Source: Paraburkholderia fungorum
GTDB lineage: Bacteria > Pseudomonadota > Gammaproteobacteria > Burkholderiales > Burkholderiaceae
Direction of reading: 5' to 3'
Length of the DNA stretch: 64,000 bases
Assembly (NCBI RefSeq): GCF_900099835.1
Contig: NZ_FNKP01000001.1
Location: 992,001-1,056,000, forward strand
A program made the position numbers and the translations under genes. Below the pieces are notes generated by a model. That model saw only the letters and a program-made list of their open reading frames with translations, made no database searches and was not told where the DNA came from. Shown here in pieces: positions 18,185-27,884 of this stretch (the first letter of the stretch is position 1; each line of letters opens with the position of its first letter).

Positions 18185-19606
18185 ATGACCTCTCGATCCG
18201 CTGCACCCGTTTCCTTCGATGCCCTTCCAAATCCGCGCGGCGGCTCCGTCCGTCCGGCGGAGCTTGCGCTGGCGGAGGCATTGCTGGCGTTCGAACAGCA
18301 ACACGAGAGCACGTCGGCGCTGCTGCGCGCGTCTCATGCATTACGTGGTGCCGGCTGGCTGAGCGCACAGCGTTTCGCCGACGCGCTGGTGCGGCTTTCG
18401 CCGCTAGCAGCGGGCGATCCCGCCGATGCGCAGCCCGTGCGCCCGGTGTTCGGCGCGGCGCTGCGCGATTTCCGTGCGGCGCTCGAACGTCACAATTTGC
18501 GCGAGCTGTCCTGCTCGCCCACGCTGTTCGACCACTACCGGTCGCTGGGCGTGCATCTTTCCGAGCACACGCCCGGTTCCGCCGTCGCTTTCGAAGACCT
18601 CGCGCTGACCGCTCGCCCGGTGCCTCCGGTGTCGTTTCACGCCCAATCCGCCGATCAGCTGGCTCATTTGCGGGCCCGCTACGAACGCGCGCTGCTGCCC
18701 GTGCTGCGTTCGCAAGCCGGCACGGGGAGTGCGGTTGCGCTGGCCGTCACGAATGCCGCGCTCGACGAACTGGACGTGGTCTTCACCGACCTCTCCGGCC
18801 CGGACCCCTACGATTTCTGGCGTCTCGCGAAAGCCTGCGCAACCGCGCTCCGGGTGAGCGGCCGTGCAACCGGCGACACCGACGCGCGACGTTTCTACGC
18901 CCGCTGCAATCTGGCGCTGGCCGATCATGCGCGCGGCATGGAGCGCGCGCCGCGTTCGCTGGTTCGGGCGACGCTCGCGCTACTGTGGCGCGACTATGCG
19001 CTGTTCGGCGCGGCCGCTGAAGACGCCGACCAGGTCGAGGTGCTGCACGACTATGGTTTGACGGTCGACTGGCACGTCGCGGGTACGCAATCGTCGGAAA
19101 TGCTGTGGGAGGCGGGCGCGCTCGAAGCGCAGTCGATCAGCGCCGCGCGCACTTCATTGACGCGCGATCTGGGCGTGCTGACGGTGAACGCGAACGCCTA
19201 CGAGGACTTCCTGCAAACCGCCGACGCTGCGATCGCCGCGCTTGCCGAGCACGCCCGTGCGGCCGATCAGCCGGAAAAGGCCGACCCGAGCGAGGCGCTG
19301 CAAGCGGGCGACGCCGCTTACCGGCTCGGCTCGGCCGCGTGCGCGTTGGGCCTGGGTCACGTGGCGCTGCTGGCCGACGCGCTGGGGTTGGCATGGCGCC
19401 GCCGGGCGCATGCCGGCGTTTCGACCCCGGCCGTGCGCGCGCATGTGATCGTCGAAGCGCCGGCCGCGAGTGCGCTCGAGCAGGCCGCCGAGGCGTTGCG
19501 CGCAATGCTGCACAAGGTCGCCGCAGGCGTGGCTCCGCCTGCCGGCGGCGTCACTCAGGCCGCGATGACCACGCTGACACGGGCGATCGAACAGGGCGGC
19601 GCGTGA
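18185..19606 (+). CDS. Ala-rich helical protein with two Hpt-like motifs (FimL/ChpA N-terminus-like?)
   Basis: 473 residues, no signal or membrane segment, very Ala-rich and probably all-helical. Two segments resemble the histidine-phosphotransfer box 'xHxLKGxAxxxG'. The first, ASHALRGAGWLSAQRFAD, keeps a His at residue 51. The second, AYRLGSAACALGLGHVALLAD, has Tyr379 where the phospho-accepting His would be. Pseudo-Hpt architecture of this kind is known in FimL and the N-terminus of ChpA, which act in type IV pilus signalling; this link is inference. No CheY, CheW or pil genes lie next to it. No good ribosome site is visible at ATG 18185. Confidence 0.65.
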   Translation: MTSRSAAPVSFDALPNPRGGSVRPAELALAEALLAFEQQHESTSALLRASHALRGAGWLSAQRFADALVRLSPLAAGDPADAQPVRPVFGAALRDFRAALERHNLRELSCSPTLFDHYRSLGVHLSEHTPGSAVAFEDLALTARPVPPVSFHAQSADQLAHLRARYERALLPVLRSQAGTGSAVALAVTNAALDELDVVFTDLSGPDPYDFWRLAKACATALRVSGRATGDTDARRFYARCNLALADHARGMERAPRSLVRATLALLWRDYALFGAAAEDADQVEVLHDYGLTVDWHVAGTQSSEMLWEAGALEAQSISAARTSLTRDLGVLTVNANAYEDFLQTADAAIAALAEHARAADQPEKADPSEALQAGDAAYRLGSAACALGLGHVALLADALGLAWRRRAHAGVSTPAVRAHVIVEAPAASALEQAAEALRAMLHKVAAGVAPPAGGVTQAAMTTLTRAIEQGGA

Positions 19607-19837
19607 GCGATCGCCGTGCGGCACGGTGCGCTGCTTCTGCGCTCGACAGGAATGCGCCCGTAGCCCATATCGGCGGAGGCGCCGCAACTCCTCGCCCGTG
19701 CCTTAGCCACGGCCCTCGTGCGTGATAAAGTGCAACCTGATTGGCCGTCGATGGCTCGCGGTACGCTTCATGGCACACATCGCGGTTCCACGCTCAAAGC
19801 CCCGCCATCCTGCATCGTCTTTGCTAAAATCCGAACT

Positions 19838-20416
19838 ATGTCCAAGAGTACCGATCGCATCAATCTGACCAACCAGTTCCTGATCGCCATGCCGAACATG
19901 GCCGATCCGACGTTTTCAGGAACGGTGGTCTACCTTTGCGATCACAGTGAGCGCGGCGCGCTCGGCCTCGTGATCAACCGGCCGACCGACATCGACCTGC
20001 AAGCGCTCTTCAGTCGCATCGACCTCAAGCTCGAAATCGAACCCCTTCTCCATGTGCCCGTGTATTTCGGCGGCCCGGTGCAAACCGAGCGCGGCTTCGT
20101 GCTGCACGACCCGAAAAGCGGCGATCCGTACACGTCGTCCATGTCGGTGCCTGGCGGTCTGGAAATGACCACCTCGAAAGACGTGCTCGAAGCCGTCGCG
20201 AGCGGCACCGGTCCCGAACGCTTCCTGCTCACGCTCGGCCACGCCGGCTGGGGTGCGGGTCAGCTCGAAGAAGAGATTTCGAAGAACGGCTGGCTCACGG
20301 TTGAAGCCGACCCGAAAATCATCTTCGACGTACCCGCTGAAGAGCGTCTCGAAGCCGCGCTCGCGCTGCTCGGCATCAACCTGTCGATGCTGTCGGGCGA
20401 AGCGGGTCACGCATGA
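19838..20416 (+). CDS. YqgE/AlgH family protein (UPF0301)
   Basis: 192 residues from ATG 19838, the usual family length. The N-terminus [20 protein letters not shown] and the segments [35 protein letters not shown] and [18 protein letters not shown] are textbook YqgE/AlgH. The biochemical role is unsettled; in Pseudomonas AlgH influences alginate regulation. Its stop overlaps the ruvX start (ATGA), an arrangement conserved widely. TAAAAT at 19825-19830 looks like a -10 but sits too close to the ATG for an ordinary leader and lacks a -35. Confidence 0.95.
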   Translation: MSKSTDRINLTNQFLIAMPNMADPTFSGTVVYLCDHSERGALGLVINRPTDIDLQALFSRIDLKLEIEPLLHVPVYFGGPVQTERGFVLHDPKSGDPYTSSMSVPGGLEMTTSKDVLEAVASGTGPERFLLTLGHAGWGAGQLEEEISKNGWLTVEADPKIIFDVPAEERLEAALALLGINLSMLSGEAGHA

Positions 20417-20853
20417 GCCTGTCGGCCGGACGTGAGGCGACGCTGCTTGCGTTCGACTACGGTGAAAAACGCATCGGCGTGGCGGTCGGCAATTCGCTCA
20501 CGCGCAGCGCGCGGCCGCTCGTCATCGTGCAGAACCGCAGCCGCGAATACCGCTTCGAAGAGGTCGGCAAACTGATCGCCGAATGGAAGCCGGACGCGCT
20601 GGTGGTCGGCTTGCCGATGCACCCGGACGGTACGCCGCACGAAATGACCCAACTGGCGAAACGCTTCGGCAATCAGCTGAACGGACGCTTCAATCTGCCT
20701 GTCACGTGGATCGACGAACGTTATTCGTCGGTCGAGGCGAAGGCGGAGATTCGCGCCGGCAACGGCCGCGCCGACATGCTCGACGCCGAAGCCGCCAGCA
20801 TCATCCTCCAGCAATATCTTGACGGACTTTCCGACGATCATGAGTTCTCTTGA
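20413..20853 (+). CDS. ruvX: RuvX/YqgF putative pre-16S rRNA nuclease / Holliday junction resolvase
   Basis: 146 residues, normal for the family. RNase H-like fold: [17 protein letters not shown] carries the first catalytic Asp, [16 protein letters not shown] the middle strand, and [12 protein letters not shown] the E/R-Y-S/T motif. The late acidic residue lies in [12 protein letters not shown]. The E. coli counterpart acts in 16S rRNA 5' maturation. It overlaps yqgE by 4 bases and pyrR by 14 bases, so this is one translationally coupled operon. Confidence 0.95.
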   Translation: MSLSAGREATLLAFDYGEKRIGVAVGNSLTRSARPLVIVQNRSREYRFEEVGKLIAEWKPDALVVGLPMHPDGTPHEMTQLAKRFGNQLNGRFNLPVTWIDERYSSVEAKAEIRAGNGRADMLDAEAASIILQQYLDGLSDDHEFS

Positions 20854-21367
20854 CGCCGAAGCGCTTTATCGCGCGTTGCTCGATCAGATTCGCACGGTGT
20901 ACGGCGATCAGCCCGCCACGCAAGGCATTGTGCTCGCCGGCATTCACAGCGGCGGCGCGTGGCTCGCCGCGCGGCTCGCGCACGACCTGCAGTTGCCGGA
21001 TTTCGGCGTGGTGAACGTTGCGCTGCATCGCGACGACTACGCGAAAAAAGGTTTGCATTCGCAGGCCAGCCCGACCTCGCTGCCGTTTTCCGTAGACGGC
21101 GCACGCATCGTGCTGGTCGACGACGTGCTGTACACCGGCCGCACGATTCGCGCGGCGCTCAACGAGCTGTATGACTATGGCCGTCCGGCATCGGTCGAAC
21201 TGGCCGTGCTCGCCGATCGTGGCGGCCGCGAGTTGCCGGTGGCGGCGCGCTTTGTCGGCGGCTCGGTGAATGTGCCGGCTGACGCCACGCTCGTGCTGGC
21301 CCGCGAAGAGGGCAGTGCGCAAGGTGACGCGCGTTTCACGTTTCATACCGAAGCACGCGTCGACTGA
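20840..21367 (+). CDS. pyrR: PyrR bifunctional pyrimidine operon regulator / uracil phosphoribosyltransferase
   Basis: 175 residues from ATG 20840, whose start lies inside the ruvX 3' end; a TTG at 20819 is also open. The PRPP-binding motif [17 protein letters not shown] and the hood and loop segments [13 protein letters not shown] and DRGGRELP define the family. In Bacillus PyrR binds pyr mRNA; in proteobacteria its regulatory role is less clear and it may act mainly in uracil salvage. It lies directly upstream of pyrB, separated by 252 bases in which I found no convincing attenuator. Confidence 0.95.
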   Translation: MSSLDAEALYRALLDQIRTVYGDQPATQGIVLAGIHSGGAWLAARLAHDLQLPDFGVVNVALHRDDYAKKGLHSQASPTSLPFSVDGARIVLVDDVLYTGRTIRAALNELYDYGRPASVELAVLADRGGRELPVAARFVGGSVNVPADATLVLAREEGSAQGDARFTFHTEARVD

Positions 21368-21619
21368 GCGGCGTGCGTCCTGCGCACTGCGCTAGTCACG
21401 CCAACGCCGCGCGCCGGAATCGCACAAACATTCGCAGAAAAATTGCATAAAAGCCGCGAGAGAAGGCCGCAAGGCACTCGCGCGACACAGCAACAGCATC
21501 AAAGCCGACCCCCGCGTTCCACGCAAAGGCCGGCGCAAAATCGCCACACCTCGTCACACGCAGTCAGCATCCGCATCGACATCGATCACGTTGAAGCCCG
21601 TATTTGAAGCAGGTACACC

Positions 21620-22645
21620 ATGAACACCGCCACCCAGGCTCCCAGCGATTCCGCCGATAGCGCCACCGAGCGCTTCCGTTACGGCTTCCTGAAGGGCAAC
21701 CCGCAGCTCACGAAAAACGGCGAGCTGAAACATCTTTTGTCGATCGAGGGCTTGCCCAAGGCGATCGTCAATCACATTCTCGATACCGCCGACCAGTTCG
21801 TCAGCGTGACCGACCGGGAAGTGAAGAAGGTGCCGCTGTTGCGCGGCAAGTCGGTGTTCAACCTGTTCTTCGAGAACTCGACGCGCACCCGCACCACCTT
21901 CGAAATCGCCGCAACGCGTCTTTCCGCCGACGTGCTGAATCTGAACATCAACGCGTCGTCGACCAGCAAGGGTGAGTCGCTGCTCGACACGATCAACAAC
22001 CTGTCGGCGATGCATGCCGATATGTTCGTCGTGCGTCACGCGTCGAGCGGCGCGCCGTACCTGATCGCGCAGCATTGCGCGCCGCACGTGCACGTGATCA
22101 ACGCGGGCGACGGCCGTCATGCGCACCCCACGCAGGGGCTGCTCGACATGTACACGATCCGTCACTACAAGAAGGATTTCACGAAGCTGCGGGTGGCAAT
22201 CGTCGGCGACATTCTGCATTCGCGGGTCGCGCGCTCGGACATTCACGCGCTGACCACGCTTGGCGTGCCGGAAGTGCGCGCGATCGGGCCGCGCACGTTG
22301 CTGCCGGGCGGTCTCGAACAGATGGGCGTGCGGGTGTTCCACAATCTCGACGAAGGTCTGAAGGACGTCGACGTGATCATCATGCTGCGTCTGCAGAACG
22401 AGCGGATGAGCGGCGCGTTGCTGCCGTCGGCGCAGGAGTACTTCAAGAGCTGGGGTTTGACGCCGGAGCGCCTTGCGCTCGCCGCGCCCGACGCCATCGT
22501 GATGCACCCGGGCCCGATGAATCGCGGCGTCGAAATCGACTCGCAGGTCGCGGACGGTCCGCAATCGGTGATCCTGAATCAGGTCACGTTCGGTATCGCG
22601 GTGCGGATGGCGGTGATGGGCATTGTCGCGGGCAATCACGACTGA
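21620..22645 (+). CDS. pyrB: Aspartate carbamoyltransferase catalytic subunit
   Basis: 341 residues. Catalyses carbamoyl phosphate + aspartate to carbamoyl aspartate, the second step of pyrimidine synthesis. Carbamoyl-phosphate site [12 protein letters not shown] and SSTSKGES loop are intact, as are [23 protein letters not shown] and [12 protein letters not shown]. The extra N-terminal 30 residues before [15 protein letters not shown] are typical of the class A ATCases that associate with an inactive dihydroorotase, and such a gene follows at 22852. AGG lies upstream of the ATG. Confidence 0.97.
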   Translation: MNTATQAPSDSADSATERFRYGFLKGNPQLTKNGELKHLLSIEGLPKAIVNHILDTADQFVSVTDREVKKVPLLRGKSVFNLFFENSTRTRTTFEIAATRLSADVLNLNINASSTSKGESLLDTINNLSAMHADMFVVRHASSGAPYLIAQHCAPHVHVINAGDGRHAHPTQGLLDMYTIRHYKKDFTKLRVAIVGDILHSRVARSDIHALTTLGVPEVRAIGPRTLLPGGLEQMGVRVFHNLDEGLKDVDVIIMLRLQNERMSGALLPSAQEYFKSWGLTPERLALAAPDAIVMHPGPMNRGVEIDSQVADGPQSVILNQVTFGIAVRMAVMGIVAGNHD

Positions 22646-22851
22646 TTGCGGTGAAAAAGCGTGAACCGTTGCGATGCAGCGCGATGCAACAAGCAGGGCA
22701 GCAGCACGCTTCGTCACGCATACCGTCACGGCAAAAGCAGCAACAACGCCGACGGACACGCGGCACATAACACGTAACACGTAACGCAAAAACTTGGTTG
22801 AACGCCGGGTGAAAACCCAGGCTGAACAGCAGCTAATCAACAAGGCAGCGC

Positions 22852-24132
22852 ATGAAGATTCATATTCAAGGCGGCACGCTGATCGATCCGGCAGCGGGCA
22901 CCGAACAGCAGCAGGACATTTTTATCGCGGCAGGCAAGATCGTCGCGCTCGGCCAGGCGCCGGCCGACTTCCACGCAGCGAAGACGATCGACGCCACGGG
23001 CTTGCACATCGCGCCGGGTCTGGTCGACCTGTCCGCGCGCTTGCGCGAGCCGGGCTACGAACACAAGGCGACGCTCGAATCCGAAATGGCGGCCGCGCTC
23101 GCGGGCGGCGTGACGAGCCTCGTGTGTCCGCCGGACACCGATCCGACGCTCGATGAACCGGGCCTCGTCGAGATGCTCAAGTTCCGCGCGCGCAATCTGA
23201 ACCAGGCGCACGTGTATCCGCTCGGCGCATTGACGGTTGGTCTCAAAGGCCAGGTCATCACCGAGATGGTCGAGTTGACCGAAGCCGGCTGCATCGGCTT
23301 CTCGCAGGCCGACGTGCCCGTAGTTGACACGCAGGTGCTGATGCGCGCGCTGCAATACGCGAAAACTTACGGCTACACCGTGTGGCTGCGTCCCGTGGAC
23401 GCGTATCTCGGCAAGGGCGGCGTCGCCGCAAGCGGCCCGCTGGCTTCGCGGATGGGCCTGTCGGGCGTGCCGGTGTCGGCGGAAACGATCGCGCTGCACA
23501 CCATCTTCGAACTCGTGCGCGTGACTGGCGCGCGCGTGCATCTGTCGCATGTGTCGTCGGCGGCGGGCATCGAGTTGATGCGCGCGGCCAAGGCCGAGGG
23601 CTTGCCGGTTTCGTGCGATGTCACCGTGAACCACGTGCATCTGATCGACCTCGACATCGGTTATTTCGATGCGCAGTTCCGGCTCGATCCGCCGCTGCGT
23701 CAGCAGCGCGATCGCGAAGCGATCCGCGCAGGTCTCGTCGACGGCACGATCGACGCAATCTGCTCCGATCACACGCCGGTCGACGACGACGAAAAGCTGC
23801 TGCCGTTCGCCGAAGCCACGCCGGGCGCGACTGGTCTGGAGCTGTTCCTGTCGCTGACGGTGAAGTGGGCCGACGAAGCGGGCGTGCCGCTCGCGAAGGC
23901 GCTGAACCGCATCACCGCGTCACCGGCAGACGTGCTGAATCTGAACGCGGCCGGCCGCATCGCAGTGGGCAGCGTCGCCGACCTCTGCGTATTCGACCGC
24001 AACGCGCATTGGCGCGTCGAGCCGCGTGCATTGAAGAGCCAGGGGCACAACACGCCGTTCCTCGGTTACGAATTGCCGGCGCGGGTGCGCGCGACCATCG
24101 TGTCGGGTCACGTCGCGTTCGAGCAGCGCTGA
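22852..24132 (+). CDS. pyrC': Dihydroorotase-like protein lacking the HxH metal ligands (PyrC'/PyrX)
   Basis: 426 residues, amidohydrolase fold of the type I dihydroorotase family. The metal-site motif DxHxHxREPG reads GLVDLSARLREPG here: Ser61 and Arg63 replace the two His. Other elements remain (VHLSHVSSAAG, VTVNHVHL, SDHTPVDDDE). This matches the pseudo-dihydroorotases known from Pseudomonas, which are structural partners needed for PyrB assembly and not catalysts. AAGGC precedes the ATG and pyrB lies 206 bases upstream. A true catalytic dihydroorotase should be encoded elsewhere in the genome. Confidence 0.93.
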   Translation: MKIHIQGGTLIDPAAGTEQQQDIFIAAGKIVALGQAPADFHAAKTIDATGLHIAPGLVDLSARLREPGYEHKATLESEMAAALAGGVTSLVCPPDTDPTLDEPGLVEMLKFRARNLNQAHVYPLGALTVGLKGQVITEMVELTEAGCIGFSQADVPVVDTQVLMRALQYAKTYGYTVWLRPVDAYLGKGGVAASGPLASRMGLSGVPVSAETIALHTIFELVRVTGARVHLSHVSSAAGIELMRAAKAEGLPVSCDVTVNHVHLIDLDIGYFDAQFRLDPPLRQQRDREAIRAGLVDGTIDAICSDHTPVDDDEKLLPFAEATPGATGLELFLSLTVKWADEAGVPLAKALNRITASPADVLNLNAAGRIAVGSVADLCVFDRNAHWRVEPRALKSQGHNTPFLGYELPARVRATIVSGHVAFEQR

Positions 24133-24193
24133 TATCCGCGGCCTTGCACTCACTCTCACTCCGCTCATCGGCTAGTTACGGAAAGCTCCAACA

Positions 24194-24973
24194 ATGAAGC
24201 TAGCGTTACGCAAGGTCCGTCTCGTCACGCATCTGCTGCACGGCATGTGGGTCGTGGCGACGCGCTTTCCGAAGGCCTCCGCTGAACAGCGTCACGCGCT
24301 CAACCGCGCGTGGTCGCTGAAAATGCTGCGGCTGTGCGGCATGCAACTCGTCGTGCATAACGACAGCGCGCGGCTCGACCGTGGCGCGCTGGTCGTCGCC
24401 AATCACATCTCGTGGATCGACATCTACGTGATCAACGCGTGGCGGCCGACGCCGTTCGTCTCGAAGGCCGAGATCCGGCAATGGCCGGTGGTCGGCTGGC
24501 TCGCGCAGCAGCTGGACACCGTGTTCATTCAGCGCGAAAAACGCAGTGATGCGAAACGGATCATGCACGAGTTGTCCGACCGGCTGGCAGCGGGCGAGTT
24601 GATGTGTGTGTTTCCCGAAGGCACGACGTCCAGCGGACTCGCGCTGTTGCCGTTTCACGCGAATATGTTCCAGGCGGCCGTGTCGGCGGCGGCGCCGGTG
24701 CAGCCCGTCTGCATCATGTATGAAGACGCGCAGGGCCGGCAGTCCACCGCGCCGGCGTATATCGACGACCTGTCGCTCGCCGATTCGTTGAATCTTCTGC
24801 TGCAGGGCGGCCCGCTGACCGCGCACGTCTACGTGTGCGAGCCGCTTGCGCCTGGCGCCGACCGGCGCACGCTGGCTGCGCAATCGGAAGAAATGATAGG
24901 TGCCGCACTTTCGACGCTGCAAAATCGACGCACTATCGCACCACAGGGCCGCGCTGCGGCCACTCTTGTCTGA
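24194..24973 (+). CDS. 1-acyl-sn-glycerol-3-phosphate acyltransferase (PlsC-like)
   Basis: 259 residues, membrane-associated. The catalytic HX4D box is NHISWID (His71, Asp76), followed by FVSKAEIRQWPVVG and the substrate-binding CVFPEGTTSSGLALLPF. It acylates lysophosphatidic acid or a related lysolipid. The N-terminal amphipathic/hydrophobic segment (LVTHLLHGMWVVATRF) anchors it. It follows pyrC' after 61 bases and precedes the oxygenase by 36, so it may be in the same transcript. A paralogue role in ornithine-lipid synthesis (OlsA-like) is possible, but no olsB is nearby. Confidence 0.9.
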   Translation: MKLALRKVRLVTHLLHGMWVVATRFPKASAEQRHALNRAWSLKMLRLCGMQLVVHNDSARLDRGALVVANHISWIDIYVINAWRPTPFVSKAEIRQWPVVGWLAQQLDTVFIQREKRSDAKRIMHELSDRLAAGELMCVFPEGTTSSGLALLPFHANMFQAAVSAAAPVQPVCIMYEDAQGRQSTAPAYIDDLSLADSLNLLLQGGPLTAHVYVCEPLAPGADRRTLAAQSEEMIGAALSTLQNRRTIAPQGRAAATLV

Positions 24974-25009
24974 TGAAAAAGTATCTTCACGTCAGCCTAA
25001 AGGTGCGAA

Positions 25010-25846
25010 ATGGATGCAATGAAATTGCAGCGGACCGACATTGGCCAATTCATCGCCGCTCGACTACGCGACAATCTGGATGCCGCGTGCCAGCAATGGC
25101 AGGATAGCGCGCCCGTCAATCATTTCTTCATCGACGACATTCTCCCGGAAGAGCTGGCTACGACGATCCGGCGCGGTTTCCCCGACGCCTCGACGATGAT
25201 GCTGCGCAAAAGCCTGCGCGAACTGAAATACGTGTCGGCGCAAATGAACGAGCATGCGCCGATTCTCGAAGAAGTGATCTTTGCGTTTCAGGAGCCGGAA
25301 GTGGTGGATCTCGTCACGCAGATCACCCGCCTCAACTCGCTCTACCCGGACGAGCATCTGTACGCAGGCGGTATTTCGATGATGGGGCGCGGGCACTTCC
25401 TGAATCCGCATCTCGACAATTCGCACGACAAGGATCGCCAGCGTTATCGCGTGCTGAATCTGCTGTATTACGTGTCGCCGAACTGGCGCGCGGAGAACGG
25501 CGGCAATCTCGAAGTGTGGCCGCAGGGTCCGAAGGCCGAGCCGGTCACGATCGTCGCGAAATTCAACCGGCTCGCGGTGATGGTGACGAACCAGCATTCA
25601 TGGCACTCTGTCTCGCCGAACGTGAGCGACGAGCCGCGCTGCTGCGTGTCGAACTATTACTTCTCCGACCACCCGGCAGGCGACGCCGACTACTTTCACC
25701 CCACCTCGTTTCGCGGACGCCCCGAGCAGCCGGTTCGCGACGTCATGCTACGAGCCGACGCGACCGCGCGCGGCCTCGTGCGCAAGGTGTTCCCGAAGGG
25801 CGTTGTCGAGAACAAGCACGTGTACCACAAGGAAGGCAAGGAGTAA
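25010..25846 (+). CDS. Fe(II)/2-oxoglutarate-dependent oxygenase family protein
   Basis: 278 residues. The iron-binding triad is visible as His134-x-Asp136 (NPHLDNSHD) and His199 (HSWHSVSPN), with Arg210 (EPRCCVSNYYF) to bind 2-oxoglutarate. Segments NLLYYVSPNW and GGNLEVWPQG fit the prolyl-4-hydroxylase-like double-stranded helix. The substrate is unknown; its place after a PlsC-like gene recalls lipid hydroxylases, and similar proteins also occur beside glycan genes. ATG 25010 has AAAGGTG upstream; ATG 25019 is also in frame. It converges with apaH. Confidence 0.85.
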   Translation: MDAMKLQRTDIGQFIAARLRDNLDAACQQWQDSAPVNHFFIDDILPEELATTIRRGFPDASTMMLRKSLRELKYVSAQMNEHAPILEEVIFAFQEPEVVDLVTQITRLNSLYPDEHLYAGGISMMGRGHFLNPHLDNSHDKDRQRYRVLNLLYYVSPNWRAENGGNLEVWPQGPKAEPVTIVAKFNRLAVMVTNQHSWHSVSPNVSDEPRCCVSNYYFSDHPAGDADYFHPTSFRGRPEQPVRDVMLRADATARGLVRKVFPKGVVENKHVYHKEGKE

Positions 25847-25893
25847 GCGGGCAGAAACGCCGCTGTTTGCAGAGGCGCATAACGGAGCCGCGT

Positions 25894-26769
25894 TTATTCC
25901 TCCGACGCCCCCGGTATCCGGCAACTGACGCAGTCGACCTGCGTCAGCGTGCGTTCCGCGGGATTCTTCGTCAGCGTCACAGCCGACAATTTCTCACCCC
26001 AAACGCAGCCTGAATCTAGTCCGATCAGGTTGTCGCGCAACGTCAAACCCAGCGCGGCCCAGTGGCCGAACACGACCGTGATGTCTGCGGTCTTGCGCGA
26101 CGGCACGTCGAACCACGGCATGCAACCCGCCGGCGCCGAATTGAGGCTGCCGCTGCTGCTGAAATCCATGGCGCCGTCTGCGTTGCAGAAGCGCACGCGC
26201 GTCAACGCGCTGCACGTTACACGCAGCCGGTCGATGCCTTTCAGGCTCGACTTCCACCGGTTCGGCTCGTTGCCGTACAACCCCGCCAGCGTTTCCTTCC
26301 AGTTCGGCGCGCGTAGCGCCCGCTGCAGATCTTCGGCGAGTTCCATCGTCAGATTCGCGTCCCATTGCGGCAACACGCCCGCATGCACCATCAGCATGCC
26401 GTTCTCGAAGTGCGCAAGCGGCCGGTGACGAACCCACTCAAGCAGATCGGCGGCATCGGGCGCGGCGAGAATTTCGTCGATCGTGTCGCCTTTCTTCGAC
26501 TTGCGAATGCCCGCCGACACCGACAGCAGATGCAGATCGTGATTACCCAGTACCGGCACTGCGCGCTCACCCAACGCGATCACGTCGCGTAACGTGGCGA
26601 GCGATTCGGAACCACGGTTGATCAGATCGCCCGCGAACCACAGTGGCGTGCCTTCGGGCGGCGCGGCCTTGGCCAGCAATTGCTGGAACGGCTGGCGGCA
26701 GCCTTGCAGATCGCCGAACGCAAGCGGGACCAGAGGGGAGGGGGCGCTGGAAGTGGAGGAGGGTGTCAT
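25894..26769 (-). CDS. apaH: Symmetrical bis(5'-nucleosyl)-tetraphosphatase (ApaH)
   Basis: 291 residues from ATG 26769; a GTG 39 bases upstream is also in frame. Hydrolyses Ap4A to two ADP. Calcineurin-like metallophosphatase motifs occur in order: FGDLQGC, AGDLINRG, LGNHDLHLL, VHAGVLPQW, FGHWAALG and GLDSGCVWG. Length is normal. It is divergent from the Rmd-like gene, about 200 bases away. Confidence 0.96.
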   Translation of the reverse strand: MTPSSTSSAPSPLVPLAFGDLQGCRQPFQQLLAKAAPPEGTPLWFAGDLINRGSESLATLRDVIALGERAVPVLGNHDLHLLSVSAGIRKSKKGDTIDEILAAPDAADLLEWVRHRPLAHFENGMLMVHAGVLPQWDANLTMELAEDLQRALRAPNWKETLAGLYGNEPNRWKSSLKGIDRLRVTCSALTRVRFCNADGAMDFSSSGSLNSAPAGCMPWFDVPSRKTADITVVFGHWAALGLTLRDNLIGLDSGCVWGEKLSAVTLTKNPAERTLTQVDCVSCRIPGASEE

Positions 26770-26972
26770 CAGGTGAGTCGGAGCAGTTCGATACTCGCGG
26801 TGACGCACGAGGCGTGCCGCATTGGGCGGTGCAACATGCTAGCGTGACATAATAGCTGGTTTGAAGGACCGATATCGCGCCACGCGGCCCCCGGGGCTGC
26901 AAGCGGGCAGAAGAACGCGGACCACGCGCGATATTGCACTACAACAGGATGACATCCGTGAAAAAGGAAAAC

Positions 26973-27884
26973 ATGTCTGCGCCGGCATCGACGCAACCTG
27001 TTCGCACGCTCGTCACCGGTGCGAACGGTTTCACTGGCCGCTATCTGGTCGACAAGCTGCTGGGCCGCGGCCACACCGTCATCGAGACGGTGGGCGGCCG
27101 CAACGAGCCCGAAACGCCCACCCGAATGCGGCTCGACATCACGTCGCCGGATGATTGCCGGCGCGTGATCGAAACCGTGCGGCCCGACTACATCGTGCAT
27201 CTGGCCGCGATCAGTTTCGTGGGCCACAACGACCCGCTCGACTTCTATCGCGTGAACGTGATCGGCACGCTGAATCTCCTGGAAGCGTGTGCATCGGTCG
27301 GCCATACGCCGCGCAAGCTGCTGATTGCGAGCAGTGCGAACGTGTACGGCAACGTGACGAGCGACGCGATCGACGAAAGCTTCCCGGTCACGCCGGTCAA
27401 TCACTACGCGGCCAGCAAGGCGGCCATGGAAACGATGGTGCGCACCTGGTTCGACCGGTTGCCCATCCTGATCGTACGACCGTTCAATTACACCGGCCGC
27501 GGCCAGGCGTCGAACTTCCTTGTGCCGAAGATCGTCGAGCATTTCGCGCGACGTGAGCCGTCCATCGAACTGGGCAACATCGACGTCGCACGCGATTTTT
27601 CGGACGTGCGCTACGTGGCCGATGCGTACGAAGCGCTGCTCGATTCCGAAGCGGCTGCCGAGACCGTGAATGTATGCACCGGCACGCCTTATACCTTGCG
27701 CGACATTCTCGCCAAGGCGAGCGATCTGACGGGCCATGAACTGGAAGTTCGCGTGAACCCGGCATTCGTCCGACAAACCGATGTGAAAATGCTCGCTGGA
27801 TCGCCGGCCAAGCTGCGCTCGCTGGTGCCCGCCGTCGAGGCCATCCCGTTCGAGGACACGCTGCGCTGGATGCTCGTGGCCTGA
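26973..27884 (+). CDS. NAD(P)-dependent sugar reductase, Rmd-like (GDP-4-keto-6-deoxy-D-mannose reductase)
   Basis: 303 residues from ATG 26973, which has AAGGA four to five bases upstream; ATG 26949 and TTG 26934 are also open. Extended SDR: TLVTGANGFTGRYL cofactor loop, HLAAISFVGHNDP, SSANVYG and YAASK catalytic pair, then RPFNYTGRGQ and ARDFSDVRYVADAY. The last phrase and length match Rmd, which makes GDP-D-rhamnose. Rmd's usual partner Gmd is absent from the window, so the substrate could also come from elsewhere. It opens the glycan locus, 437 bases before rfbB. Confidence 0.8.
   Translation: MSAPASTQPVRTLVTGANGFTGRYLVDKLLGRGHTVIETVGGRNEPETPTRMRLDITSPDDCRRVIETVRPDYIVHLAAISFVGHNDPLDFYRVNVIGTLNLLEACASVGHTPRKLLIASSANVYGNVTSDAIDESFPVTPVNHYAASKAAMETMVRTWFDRLPILIVRPFNYTGRGQASNFLVPKIVEHFARREPSIELGNIDVARDFSDVRYVADAYEALLDSEAAAETVNVCTGTPYTLRDILAKASDLTGHELEVRVNPAFVRQTDVKMLAGSPAKLRSLVPAVEAIPFEDTLRWMLVA

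Noticed and set aside
22646..22851. Attenuator between pyrB and pyrC'
   Set aside because: Repeated 'aacacgtaac' words near 22768 but no stable stem followed by a T-run; not enough to call regulation.
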